Origin: Flavobacterium sp. 9 | Lineage (GTDB): Bacteria > Bacteroidota > Bacteroidia > Flavobacteriales > Flavobacteriaceae | DNA: 64,000 bases | Direction: 5' to 3' | Assembly: GCF_002754195.1 (NCBI RefSeq) | Contig: NZ_PEEU01000001.1 | Location: 2,852,001-2,916,000, forward strand | Part shown: positions 35,252 through 42,733 of the stretch, piece by piece | How the letters are laid out: every line of letters begins with the position of its first letter | Numbering within the stretch: the stretch's first letter is position 1 | Made by a program: the position numbers and the translations under genes | Notes under the pieces: generated by a model | Databases searched by the model: none | Told to the model about the DNA's origin: nothing | The model's input: only the letters and a program-made list of their open reading frames with translations

Positions 35252-36088
35252 TTAATAACTATATGTAGATGTTTCCGTCGTAATTTGAACTCCAACCTGT
35301 TTTACTTCAGTTCTATTTGTAGGATAACCATTAACATCATATTCGTAAGTATAAGTTATTGTTTCTACTACGTTATCAGGGTTATTATTTTTACTTGTTC
35401 TCTTAATCACATTATTCTTAACACCAAAACCAAGATTATTATCTGCTAATAAATCAGAGCCTAAAACATTAACTCTAGGATTATTTTTAGAATCATATTC
35501 ATATGTTATAACACTTTCAAACGCACCGTTATAGAAATACTCTGCAATTAAATTACCCTTAGAAAAAACATATTTTCCGGTTATTGATGTTTCTCCTTTA
35601 TCATTTTTTAAACTGTCGCTATTTACTCTGTGATAAAATACACTTCCATCACTATTGTAGACATATTTTGTTAAATAATAATTTCCAAACTCATTGCTAA
35701 AAACATAATCTAATTTCCCATTTGCATAAAAATATTCTTTAGTAAGATAAACATTTCCAGAAATATCGGCTTTTTCAATTTTTGTAATTAAATCTCCTGT
35801 ATAGGTATAATTTGTAACATTAGAAACGTCTTTATCTGATACTATTTTATTACCATTATATGACAATTCAAGAGTAGTTTCATTTCCGTTTGCATAAGTA
35901 TGGCCTTGTTTTTTTAACAGAATAGGCTCCACAATTACAACAGGTATTGTGTCTGTTTTTGGTGGCGAGATCGTATCATTCTTAACTGGGTTTGAATCGT
36001 TTTTCTTGACACAAGAACTATCATAATCGTTAGTACAAGAGACAAATACTAATAACGCAGCAATAAATAAATAAAGTGACTTTTTCAT
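35252..36088 (-). CDS. Lipoprotein with YD-like beta repeats
   Basis: A 278-residue protein. The start MKKSLYLFIAALLVFVSC gives a clean lipobox (VFVSC). A 13-codon upstream extension (MLYRFIFVKKNEI) is not part of a signal peptide and is excluded. After a Pro/Thr-rich linker, the body shows repeated motifs like YNGNKIVSD...NYTYTGDLITKIEK and YFYANGKLDYVFS, similar to YD/RHS-type repeats that form extended beta structure. Likely surface or periplasm exposed; function unknown. Confidence 0.75.
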   Translation of the reverse strand: MKKSLYLFIAALLVFVSCTNDYDSSCVKKNDSNPVKNDTISPPKTDTIPVVIVEPILLKKQGHTYANGNETTLELSYNGNKIVSDKDVSNVTNYTYTGDLITKIEKADISGNVYLTKEYFYANGKLDYVFSNEFGNYYLTKYVYNSDGSVFYHRVNSDSLKNDKGETSITGKYVFSKGNLIAEYFYNGAFESVITYEYDSKNNPRVNVLGSDLLADNNLGFGVKNNVIKRTSKNNNPDNVVETITYTYEYDVNGYPTNRTEVKQVGVQITTETSTYSY

Positions 36089-36337
36089 AATTTCATTTTT
36101 TTTTACGAAAATAAACCTATATAGCATTTTCCATATCCTCTAAAAGTCATACTTGTAAAAGAATAAGACTACAATTAATACACAACTTAACACATATAAA
36201 CAGTACAAAACTTATGAAACAGCTTATTTTAGAAAATTACATTTTATACTCAACCACGTAATATTCTTTAGCAATTCTAAATTAAAAATCATAAATTCAA
36301 CCTTTAATCTGGAATGATTTTTGTCATTAAAAAAATT

Positions 36338-37786
36338 ATGAAAAAACTATTATTAATATTGCTATTAACCTGCAAATCAGCTTTGTTTAGTCAAACAATA
36401 TTGAATTCTTATCCTATAAATATGAGAAATTCAGGAAATTATAGTCAGATCCTGAATGTCGAAAACTCAAAAACTCACGATGTTTTTGCTTTTATTGCAG
36501 ACGACAAAAACCTTGCAATCTTACAATACAATAAAGCACTATTCTTAACAAATGAACTAAGGACTTCCCGCAGTAACATAGAAGACAAGCTAATAATTGG
36601 ATATAGTTTTGATGAAGATGGAAATCCAACACTTTATTGGTCATCAGAAGATTTCAAAAGTATTGTATTGATTAAATATGATATGACCAATAAAGCGATC
36701 AAGCCTTTAAAATTCAGCTTTCCGTACTCAAAAGAATATTTTATAGCTACATTTCAAAAGAACAATGTGTTTTATCTTCTTTCTAAAGACAGTGAACAAC
36801 AAACGCTGACACTTTATAAATTTAAAGATGATACCGTTGAAGAGAAACCTCTTGATTTTTCTACGTTTACTTTCCAAAATAGAAACACACAACCTATAAC
36901 TTTCAATCAGTTTATTAGAGATTATCCTATCGAAAAAATTGAAGTTGGAGATTATAATCCTCTTTCGAGAAGCATTAAAAAGAGCAAAGCCTATATGCTT
37001 GATAATCGACTTATTTTGACATTTGACCAAAATCCGGCAAAAACACAAATATTCGATGTTAATCTGGAAACTTATGAAATAAAAGAAAAAAACTTTCCGC
37101 AATCGATGGCTGAAAAGTCAAGAAGAATAAGTAATTCGTTTTTTCTCGATGATAGACTTTACCAGATTAATACTAATTCGGAAGAACTTCAATTAGACAT
37201 AAAGGACTATAATACGGGTGAAACGATTAAGAATATCAAGGTTTCGAAAAATGATACTATTAAATTTAAAAACTCCCCGTTGTTACTTCAAATTGAAGAT
37301 CAAAAACCAAAAGAAATAAAAAAGACAAGTACTTTTTTAAAGTATTTATCTGCATTGGATTTTGGTATATCCGTTTTCAAGAACAGCCAAAATGCTTACA
37401 TAACAATTGGTGGAATAACACAACAAGATAGATCCTACTACAGTTTTTACGATGATGTGCAGCCATTTCAAATAAACTTATCGCAATATGGTCAAAACCA
37501 AACGGCGTATTTTGAAAGTATATTAAATCCAAAATTTGAATTTATTCAGCAAAGACAAGAACCTTTTGCCAGCGATAATATTTACTATTTTCTGGAAACT
37601 AATAAAAAAATAAGACTGCAAAACACATTACCACTTGACGATTTCTCTATTTTGAGTTATTATGACTCCGCTGGAAAGCAATTCATAATGCGTAAATTTA
37701 CTGACGGATTTACTCCTGATGAAACGACAAATCCGATAATAGACAAAGCTGTTTTTTCAAAATCATTTAAATTTGACAGACCTTAA
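36338..37786 (+). CDS. Large secreted protein, unknown
   Basis: A 482-residue protein starting MKKLLLILLLTCKSALFSQ (Sec signal, cleavage after FSQ or FS). The mature part alternates short strands with turns across its length (for example YSFDEDGNPTLYWSS, FQKNNVFYLLSKDSEQQTLT), which suggests a beta-propeller-like fold, but no family is recognised. Upstream codons from 36314 would place charged residues ahead of the signal peptide, so the internal Met is preferred. Confidence 0.7.
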   Translation: MKKLLLILLLTCKSALFSQTILNSYPINMRNSGNYSQILNVENSKTHDVFAFIADDKNLAILQYNKALFLTNELRTSRSNIEDKLIIGYSFDEDGNPTLYWSSEDFKSIVLIKYDMTNKAIKPLKFSFPYSKEYFIATFQKNNVFYLLSKDSEQQTLTLYKFKDDTVEEKPLDFSTFTFQNRNTQPITFNQFIRDYPIEKIEVGDYNPLSRSIKKSKAYMLDNRLILTFDQNPAKTQIFDVNLETYEIKEKNFPQSMAEKSRRISNSFFLDDRLYQINTNSEELQLDIKDYNTGETIKNIKVSKNDTIKFKNSPLLLQIEDQKPKEIKKTSTFLKYLSALDFGISVFKNSQNAYITIGGITQQDRSYYSFYDDVQPFQINLSQYGQNQTAYFESILNPKFEFIQQRQEPFASDNIYYFLETNKKIRLQNTLPLDDFSILSYYDSAGKQFIMRKFTDGFTPDETTNPIIDKAVFSKSFKFDRP

Positions 37787-37880
37787 TTTTATTGAAAAAT
37801 TAATCCAAATGCCCCATGTTTTCGACGTTTCAAAAAATGGTTTGGATTATTTTTTTTAACTTTACAAAAAAGACACTATT

Positions 37881-38399
37881 ATGTTATCAAAAAATATAGA
37901 AGCAGCATTGAACAAGCAAATTCGCATAGAGGCAGAATCTTCGCAAACCTACCTTTCTATGGCTTGTTGGGCTGAAGTACACGGACTTGAAGGAATCGCT
38001 CAATTTATGTACACACAATCAGACGAAGAGCGCGCGCACATGCTTAAATTAATAAAGTATGTAAACGAACGCGGAGGTCATGCTCACATTACCGATCTAA
38101 AAGCGCCTAAAACTTCTTATACTACGTTTAAAGAAATGTTTGAAGCACTTTATAACCACGAAATTTTTGTTTCGGAATCAATTAACGAATTGGTTCACAT
38201 AACTTTTGAAGAAAAAGATTATGCAACACATAATTTCTTACAATGGTATGTATCAGAACAAATCGAAGAAGAAGCTACTGCTAAATCTATTTTAGACAAA
38301 ATCAACTTAATTGGAGATGATAAAGGTGGACTTTATTTGTTTGATCGTGATATTCAGCAATTAACGGTTACAAGTTCGATTGCAATCAACCCAAAATAA
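37881..38399 (+). CDS. ftnA: Ferritin (non-haem)
   Basis: A 172-residue four-helix-bundle ferritin. Ferroxidase ligands are visible in IEAESSQTYLSMACWAE, SDEERAHMLKL (Glu and His) and VSEQIEEEATA. Subunits form a 24-mer iron store that oxidises Fe2+. Length fits the FtnA group. Its -10-like TAACTTTA (37857-37864) differs from the consensus by one base. Followed closely by a small Lys/Cys gene. Confidence 0.95.
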   Translation: MLSKNIEAALNKQIRIEAESSQTYLSMACWAEVHGLEGIAQFMYTQSDEERAHMLKLIKYVNERGGHAHITDLKAPKTSYTTFKEMFEALYNHEIFVSESINELVHITFEEKDYATHNFLQWYVSEQIEEEATAKSILDKINLIGDDKGGLYLFDRDIQQLTVTSSIAINPK

Positions 38400-38445
38400 A
38401 AAAGTTAAAGTTTATTTAGAATATATAAAAATAACAATTTTCGTT

Positions 38446-38453
38446 TATATTTG
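38446..38453 (+). promoter_or_regulatory. -7 promoter box for the Lys-rich Cys4 gene
   Basis: TATATTTG, 28 bases before the GTG at 38481. It gives the small gene its own promoter independent of ftnA. Confidence 0.55.
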
Positions 38454-38480
38454 CCTCTGTTTTTATAATACAGAGGAAAA

Positions 38481-38666
38481 GTGGGCAAGAAAGAAAAAGA
38501 CAAGGACAAGAAAAAGGATAAAAAGAAAAAGAAGAATAAAGTTATCCTTGAAAACATTAAAAAGTTAGAAAACTGTAAATCTTCTTGTTGTGAGAAATAC
38601 AAAAAAAGCGAAAAGAAACGTTGTTCGCGCTGTCCTATGTTTGATTTATTTAAGAAAACAGCTTAA
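38481..38666 (+). CDS. Lys-rich mini-protein with C-terminal Cys cluster
   Basis: A 61-residue protein read from a GTG start preceded by an AGAGGAAAA stretch. The first 20 residues are almost all Lys, Asp and Glu. The second half has five cysteines in C-x3-CC (CKSSCC) and C-x2-C (CSRC) spacing, which could bind zinc or an iron-sulfur cluster. A -7 box in front and a strong terminator behind support it as a real gene. No family is recognised; RNA or nucleic-acid contact is a guess from charge. Confidence 0.65.
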   Translation: MGKKEKDKDKKKDKKKKKNKVILENIKKLENCKSSCCEKYKKSEKKRCSRCPMFDLFKKTA

Positions 38667-38677
38667 CAATAATATAG

Positions 38678-38709
38678 AAAACCCACCAAGAAATTTGGTG
38701 GGTTTTTAG
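38678..38709 (+). terminator. Intrinsic terminator of the Lys-rich gene
   Basis: AAAACCCACCAA / TTGGTGGGTTTT stem with a short loop and a T tail, starting 12 bases after the stop. Confidence 0.85.
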
Positions 38710-38852
38710 TTTATAGATATTACTTCCATACTACAAATTCAAAATGTCTAGCAATACAAGTGTAGTATTTTATATTTTATTTGTCCGATAGTGATATTTA
38801 AACATCTTTTACCATCAATTTTTTGGGTTAAAAAAAGTCAAATTGCTTTATG

Positions 38853-38877
38853 AGAAAATCTACTAAATAGATTTTCT
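38853..38877. repeat. 10-bp inverted repeat upstream of the porin-like gene
   Basis: AGAAAATCTA (38853-38862), 5-base loop, TAGATTTTCT (38868-38877), 35 bases before the ATG at 38912. A possible operator or leader hairpin. The rest of the gap 38710-38911 shows nothing recognisable. Confidence 0.45.
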
Positions 38878-38911
38878 TAAAATCGATCACAAATTAACTA
38901 ACCCAAATAAT

Positions 38912-39457
38912 ATGAGAAAAACAATATATATAATTATAATACTTCTTATTTGTCAAACATCCAGATCACAAAATATTGGAGTAGAAAAAACAATGTATTC
39001 AACCCAAATTGGATTTTTAGGCTTTTGGGTAAATAATGAATATCGTCTATTTAATCAAATCAGTATAAAAAGCGAGATAGGTATGGTTGCTGGATTTAAA
39101 GGATGCAGCGATTGTACAACTGAATATACTCTAGCTCCAGAATTAACTATAGAACCAAGATGGTACTATAATATTGAAAAAAGAAATTCAAAAGGCAAAA
39201 TAACTAAAAACAATAACGCCAATTTTATTGCGATTGGAACAAATTATTATCCTGATTGGTTTGTTATTTCAAATAACTCAAGTGCTTATGTTCCAAATCA
39301 GATTGCGATTATTCCAAAATGGGGAATTAAAAGATCTATCATCAATAGTAATTTTAACTATGAGTTGGGTATTGGTATTGGACAAAAATATTACTTTGAT
39401 TCTCATCAATGGGACACAACCGCTGATTTAGTCGCAAGAATTGGATATACTTTTTAA
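38912..39457 (+). CDS. Small outer-membrane beta-barrel protein, unknown
   Basis: A 181-residue protein with a Sec signal peptide (cleavage near SRS-QNI, residue 19). Alternating amphipathic strands follow (FNQISIKSEIGMVAG, APELTIEPRWYYNI, NYELGIGIGQKYYF) and the last residue is an aromatic Phe (RIGYTF), typical of eight- to ten-strand outer-membrane barrels. No named family. Own terminator. Confidence 0.75.
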   Translation: MRKTIYIIIILLICQTSRSQNIGVEKTMYSTQIGFLGFWVNNEYRLFNQISIKSEIGMVAGFKGCSDCTTEYTLAPELTIEPRWYYNIEKRNSKGKITKNNNANFIAIGTNYYPDWFVISNNSSAYVPNQIAIIPKWGIKRSIINSNFNYELGIGIGQKYYFDSHQWDTTADLVARIGYTF

Positions 39458-39513
39458 CGGAAGACGAGTTTTCTTTCGTTGGTTCCAAGATCTAAAAACA
39501 ATTGATTAATATT

Positions 39514-39545
39514 AAAAACCCATCAAAAACATGATGGGTTTTTGT
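39514..39545 (+). terminator. Intrinsic terminator
   Basis: AAAAACCCATCA / TGATGGGTTTTT stem with loop aaaaca, about 57 bases past the stop of the small barrel gene. Confidence 0.85.
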
Positions 39546-39582
39546 TTAAATTGCAGTCATTTCCTGATCTAAAGTTTCTACT

Positions 39583-40275
39583 ATGAAAAACAATATTACT
39601 ATTCCTAAATCCAGTCTTGACTTTTTGACTGAGCTTAAAGAAAACAATAACAAACCCTGGTTTGAGGCTAACAAACAAAACTATCTAATCGAATTAAATC
39701 ATATCGAAACTTTTGCCGGTGCTTTGCTTGAAGAACTTTCCAAAACAGATGTTCTAGAAACCGCTTCGGGCAAAAAAAGTGTTTACAGAATTTATCGTGA
39801 CATTCGTTTCTCAAAAGACAAAACTCCTTTCAAAACTTTTTGGGGCGGCAGTTATACCAGAGCCACAAAAGAAAGACGCGGCGGTTATTATTTTCATATT
39901 GAGAAAGGCAATACTTTTCTCGCCGGTGGTTTTTGGGGACCAAACGCAGCAGACTTAAAACGAATCAGAGCCGAATTTGCTCATGATGATGAACCAATGC
40001 AAAAAATAGTGAAGGCTAAATCTTTTGTTACCAATTTTGGAACCTTACAGGGCGAACAAGTCAAAACGTCTCCAAAAGGTTATGATAAAGATCATAAAGC
40101 TATTGATTTGCTGCGCTATAAACAGTTTTTGGTAATCAAGCGTTTTACAGATTCTGAGGTTTTAAGTGATAATTTTCTTGAACAGGCTTTAGAAGGTTTC
40201 AAAAACATGAGACCATTTTTTGACTATATGAGCGAGATCTTAACAACAGATATTAATGGCGCTTCTGTTTCATAA
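39583..40275 (+). CDS. DUF2461 family protein
   Basis: A 230-residue soluble protein with the DUF2461 landmarks: LKENNNKPWFEANKQNYL near the N-terminus, then the invariant YRIYRDIRFSKDKTPFKT, and YYFHIEKGNTFLAGGFWGP. Function of the family is unknown. It lies 38 bases downstream of a terminator and convergent with ssb. Confidence 0.93.
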   Translation: MKNNITIPKSSLDFLTELKENNNKPWFEANKQNYLIELNHIETFAGALLEELSKTDVLETASGKKSVYRIYRDIRFSKDKTPFKTFWGGSYTRATKERRGGYYFHIEKGNTFLAGGFWGPNAADLKRIRAEFAHDDEPMQKIVKAKSFVTNFGTLQGEQVKTSPKGYDKDHKAIDLLRYKQFLVIKRFTDSEVLSDNFLEQALEGFKNMRPFFDYMSEILTTDINGASVS

Positions 40276-40282
40276 TTATACA

Positions 40283-40318
40283 ACAAACCCGACAGCTTTT
40301 TAAAACTTGTCGGGTTTG
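40283..40318. terminator. Hairpin between convergent DUF2461 and ssb genes
   Basis: CAAACCCGACA / TGTCGGGTTTG stem (11 bp) with a 14-base loop. The same word (acaaacccgacag) appears at 8504-8521, so this is a reused hairpin. It may terminate in both directions, but T tails are weak. Confidence 0.6.
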
Positions 40319-40340
40319 AAATATCGAATCTTATTAAACC

Positions 40341-40673
40341 TTATCTACTAAGCAATAAAATTTCGCTGACAAGAACTTCGGTGATGTATCTTTTTTCACC
40401 GTTTTTATCATCATAACTTCTGTGAATTAGCTTTCCTTCGATACCTACTTCTTTTCCTTTTTCGACATATTTTTCGATAATTTCAGCCGTTTTTCCCCAA
40501 GCTGTAACACGATGCCATTCGGTTTGTTCGACTTTTTCCCCTTTATCGTTTTTATATCTTTCGGTTGTTACGATATTCAAATGCGCTAATTTAGTTCCGT
40601 TTTCTAATGTTTTAACTTCTGGATCGTTTCCTACGTTTCCAATCAATTGTACTCTGTTTTTCATTCCGTTCAT
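40341..40673 (-). CDS. ssb: Single-stranded DNA-binding protein, short tail-less form
   Basis: A 110-residue OB-fold SSB: KNRVQLIGNVGNDPEV at the start, TTERYKNDKGEKVEQTEWHRVTAWGK in the middle, and EGKLIHRSYDDKNG toward the end. It stops after EILLLSR, directly at the end of the OB fold. The Gly/Pro-rich linker and acidic DDDIPF-type tip that recruit repair and replication partners are absent. It is thus probably a second SSB for a special role, for example competence. MNGMKN and MKN are both possible starts. Confidence 0.9.
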   Translation of the reverse strand: MNGMKNRVQLIGNVGNDPEVKTLENGTKLAHLNIVTTERYKNDKGEKVEQTEWHRVTAWGKTAEIIEKYVEKGKEVGIEGKLIHRSYDDKNGEKRYITEVLVSEILLLSR

Positions 40674-40847
40674 GGCGTATAATATTTAAATGTTCGTATA
40701 AAAGAATTCGTTTATCAAATTCAACAAGGCAAAGATCCGCCGAACCCCGATAAATATTCGGTTATCAACTATTTACTTTCGGTTGTAAATATTTGTAAGC
40801 GTTTGTAAGTGGAAATAATTTCGTATATTCGAGAGAAATCTTACGAT

Positions 40848-42377
40848 ATGCAGACGAAAATAAATAAAGTTGAGTTACGAAATTTAGAATTTGACGATTA
40901 CAAACAATTGAAAGACTCAATGGTTGAATCGTATCCTGAAATGGCCGACTCGTACTGGAAAGAAGATGATATCAAAAGATTACTTTCTATTTTCCCTGAA
41001 GGCCAACTTGTTATACTTGCAGATGGCAAAGTGGTTGGATCAGCATTATCGCTTATTGTCGATGAAAAACTGGTGGATAAAAGACACAATTACAGACAGA
41101 TTCTTGGAGATTACACTTTCTCTACACACAATAAAGACGCAGAAATCTTATACGGAATTGATGTTTTTATACATCCCAATTATCGTGGTTTACGATTAGG
41201 CCGCCGTTTATATGATGCCCGAAAAGAACTTTGTGAACAACTTAATCTAAAAGCAATAGTTTTTGCCGGCAGGATTCCAAATTATGGTCAATATGCCAAA
41301 AAGTTATCTCCAAAAAACTATATCGAAAAGGTAAAACATAAAGAATTACACGATCCGGTTCTTTCTTTTCAGTTAAGTAATGATTTTCACGTGTTGAGAA
41401 TCATCAAAAATTACTTAGAAGGCGACGAAGAATCAAAAGAATTTGCGGTTCTCTTAGAATGGAATAATGTTTATTATGACGAAAGTCCAAAATTAATTAA
41501 CCTCGAAAAAAGCGTTATCAGATTAGGTTTGGTTCAGTGGCAAATGCGTCCATTGAACAATCTGGAAGAGTTTTTTGAGCAAGCCGAATTTTTTATTGAT
41601 GTAGTTTCGGGTTATGGAAGTGATTTTGCCTTATTTCCGGAACTTTTTATTGCGCCTTTAATGGCCGATTATAATCATTTATCAGAAGCCGAAGCAATTC
41701 GTGAACTTGCCCGATATTCTGATCCAATCAGAAAGCGTTTTCAGGAATTTTCGATCTCTTACAACATCAATATTATTACAGGAAGTATGCCTTATCTGGA
41801 AAATGGTAATCTTTATAATGTTGGTTTTCTATGCAAAAGAGACGGAACTTCAGAAATGTATACCAAAATTCACGTAACTCCAAACGAGGTTCAACATTGG
41901 GGAATGAAAGGCGGTTCTCAATTTAAAACCTTTGATACAGATTGTGGTAAAATCGGAATTTTGATTTGTTATGATGTTGAATTCCCGGAACTTTCGAGAA
42001 TTTTAGCAAACGAAGGAATGAATATTCTGTTTGTTCCATTTTTGACAGATACACAAAATGCTTATACACGTGTAAAACATTGTTCGCAAGCACGTGCAAT
42101 CGAAAATGAGTGTTATGTAGCCATTGCTGGTTGCGTTGGAAATTTACCAAAAGTGAATAATATGGATATACAATATGCGCAAGCTTCTGTTTTTACGCCT
42201 TCTGATTTTGCTTTTCCAAGTAATGGTATAAAAGCCGAAGCGACTCCAAACACAGAAATGACCTTGATTGTTGACGTTGATTTAAATCTTCTTAAACAGC
42301 TTCACGAACATGGAAGTGTACGAATTTTAAAAGATCGAAGAACTGATTTATACGAAATTAAAAAAATAGAATCATGA
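40848..42377 (+). CDS. GNAT acetyltransferase - carbon-nitrogen hydrolase fusion
   Basis: A 509-residue two-domain protein. Residues about 5-215 are a GNAT domain (acetyl-CoA loop PNYRGLRLGRRLYDAR). Residues about 225-500 are a nitrilase-superfamily hydrolase with the Glu-Lys-Cys triad in ALFPELFIAP, YTKIHVTPNE and ILICYDVEFPE. Fusions of this type are known in Bacteroidota and beyond, but the substrate is unknown. I chose ATG 40848 (MQTKINKVELRN) over an upstream GTG at 40809. The last four bases overlap the next gene (ATGA). Confidence 0.88.
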   Translation: MQTKINKVELRNLEFDDYKQLKDSMVESYPEMADSYWKEDDIKRLLSIFPEGQLVILADGKVVGSALSLIVDEKLVDKRHNYRQILGDYTFSTHNKDAEILYGIDVFIHPNYRGLRLGRRLYDARKELCEQLNLKAIVFAGRIPNYGQYAKKLSPKNYIEKVKHKELHDPVLSFQLSNDFHVLRIIKNYLEGDEESKEFAVLLEWNNVYYDESPKLINLEKSVIRLGLVQWQMRPLNNLEEFFEQAEFFIDVVSGYGSDFALFPELFIAPLMADYNHLSEAEAIRELARYSDPIRKRFQEFSISYNINIITGSMPYLENGNLYNVGFLCKRDGTSEMYTKIHVTPNEVQHWGMKGGSQFKTFDTDCGKIGILICYDVEFPELSRILANEGMNILFVPFLTDTQNAYTRVKHCSQARAIENECYVAIAGCVGNLPKVNNMDIQYAQASVFTPSDFAFPSNGIKAEATPNTEMTLIVDVDLNLLKQLHEHGSVRILKDRRTDLYEIKKIES

Positions 42378-42721
42378 AGACTTGCCTCGAATGCTCGGAA
42401 AAACTAGTAGGTAGAGAAGATAAGAAATTCTGTTCAGATAGTTGCCGAAATGCCTACAACAATAAAATAAATAAAGATAGTACTAATTTCATGCGCAATG
42501 TAAACAACAAATTACGAAAAAATTACCGTATTTTGTCCGAGCTAAATACAGATGGAAAATCAAAAGCAACAAGGGATAAAATGATTAACAAAGGTTTTGA
42601 CTTCGACTTTTTTACGAATGTTCTACAAACAAAAACAGGAAATACCTACTATTTCCTCTACGATCAAGGATATCGCTCTTTGGACAATGATTATTTTATG
42701 CTCGTAAAAAAAGAAATTTAG
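42374..42721 (+). CDS. Small protein with Cys4 zinc site, unknown
   Basis: A 115-residue protein. The first 25 residues contain CLECSEKLVGREDKKFCSDSC, a four-Cys zinc finger of the DUF2116/treble-clef kind. A basic helical stretch with many Asn and Lys follows (NNKINKDSTNFMRNVNNKLRKN), then a C-terminal strand region TYYFLYDQGYRSL. It overlaps the GNAT-nitrilase gene by four bases and precedes the M28 peptidase gene by 12, so the three form an operon. Nucleic-acid binding is plausible but unproven. Confidence 0.75.
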   Translation: MKTCLECSEKLVGREDKKFCSDSCRNAYNNKINKDSTNFMRNVNNKLRKNYRILSELNTDGKSKATRDKMINKGFDFDFFTNVLQTKTGNTYYFLYDQGYRSLDNDYFMLVKKEI

Positions 42722-42733
42722 TACTTATCAACC

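Noticed and set aside
36728..37102. 124-codon antisense frame in the large secreted-protein gene
   Set aside because: Antisense shadow; poly-Phe/Lys/Ile composition and no start context.
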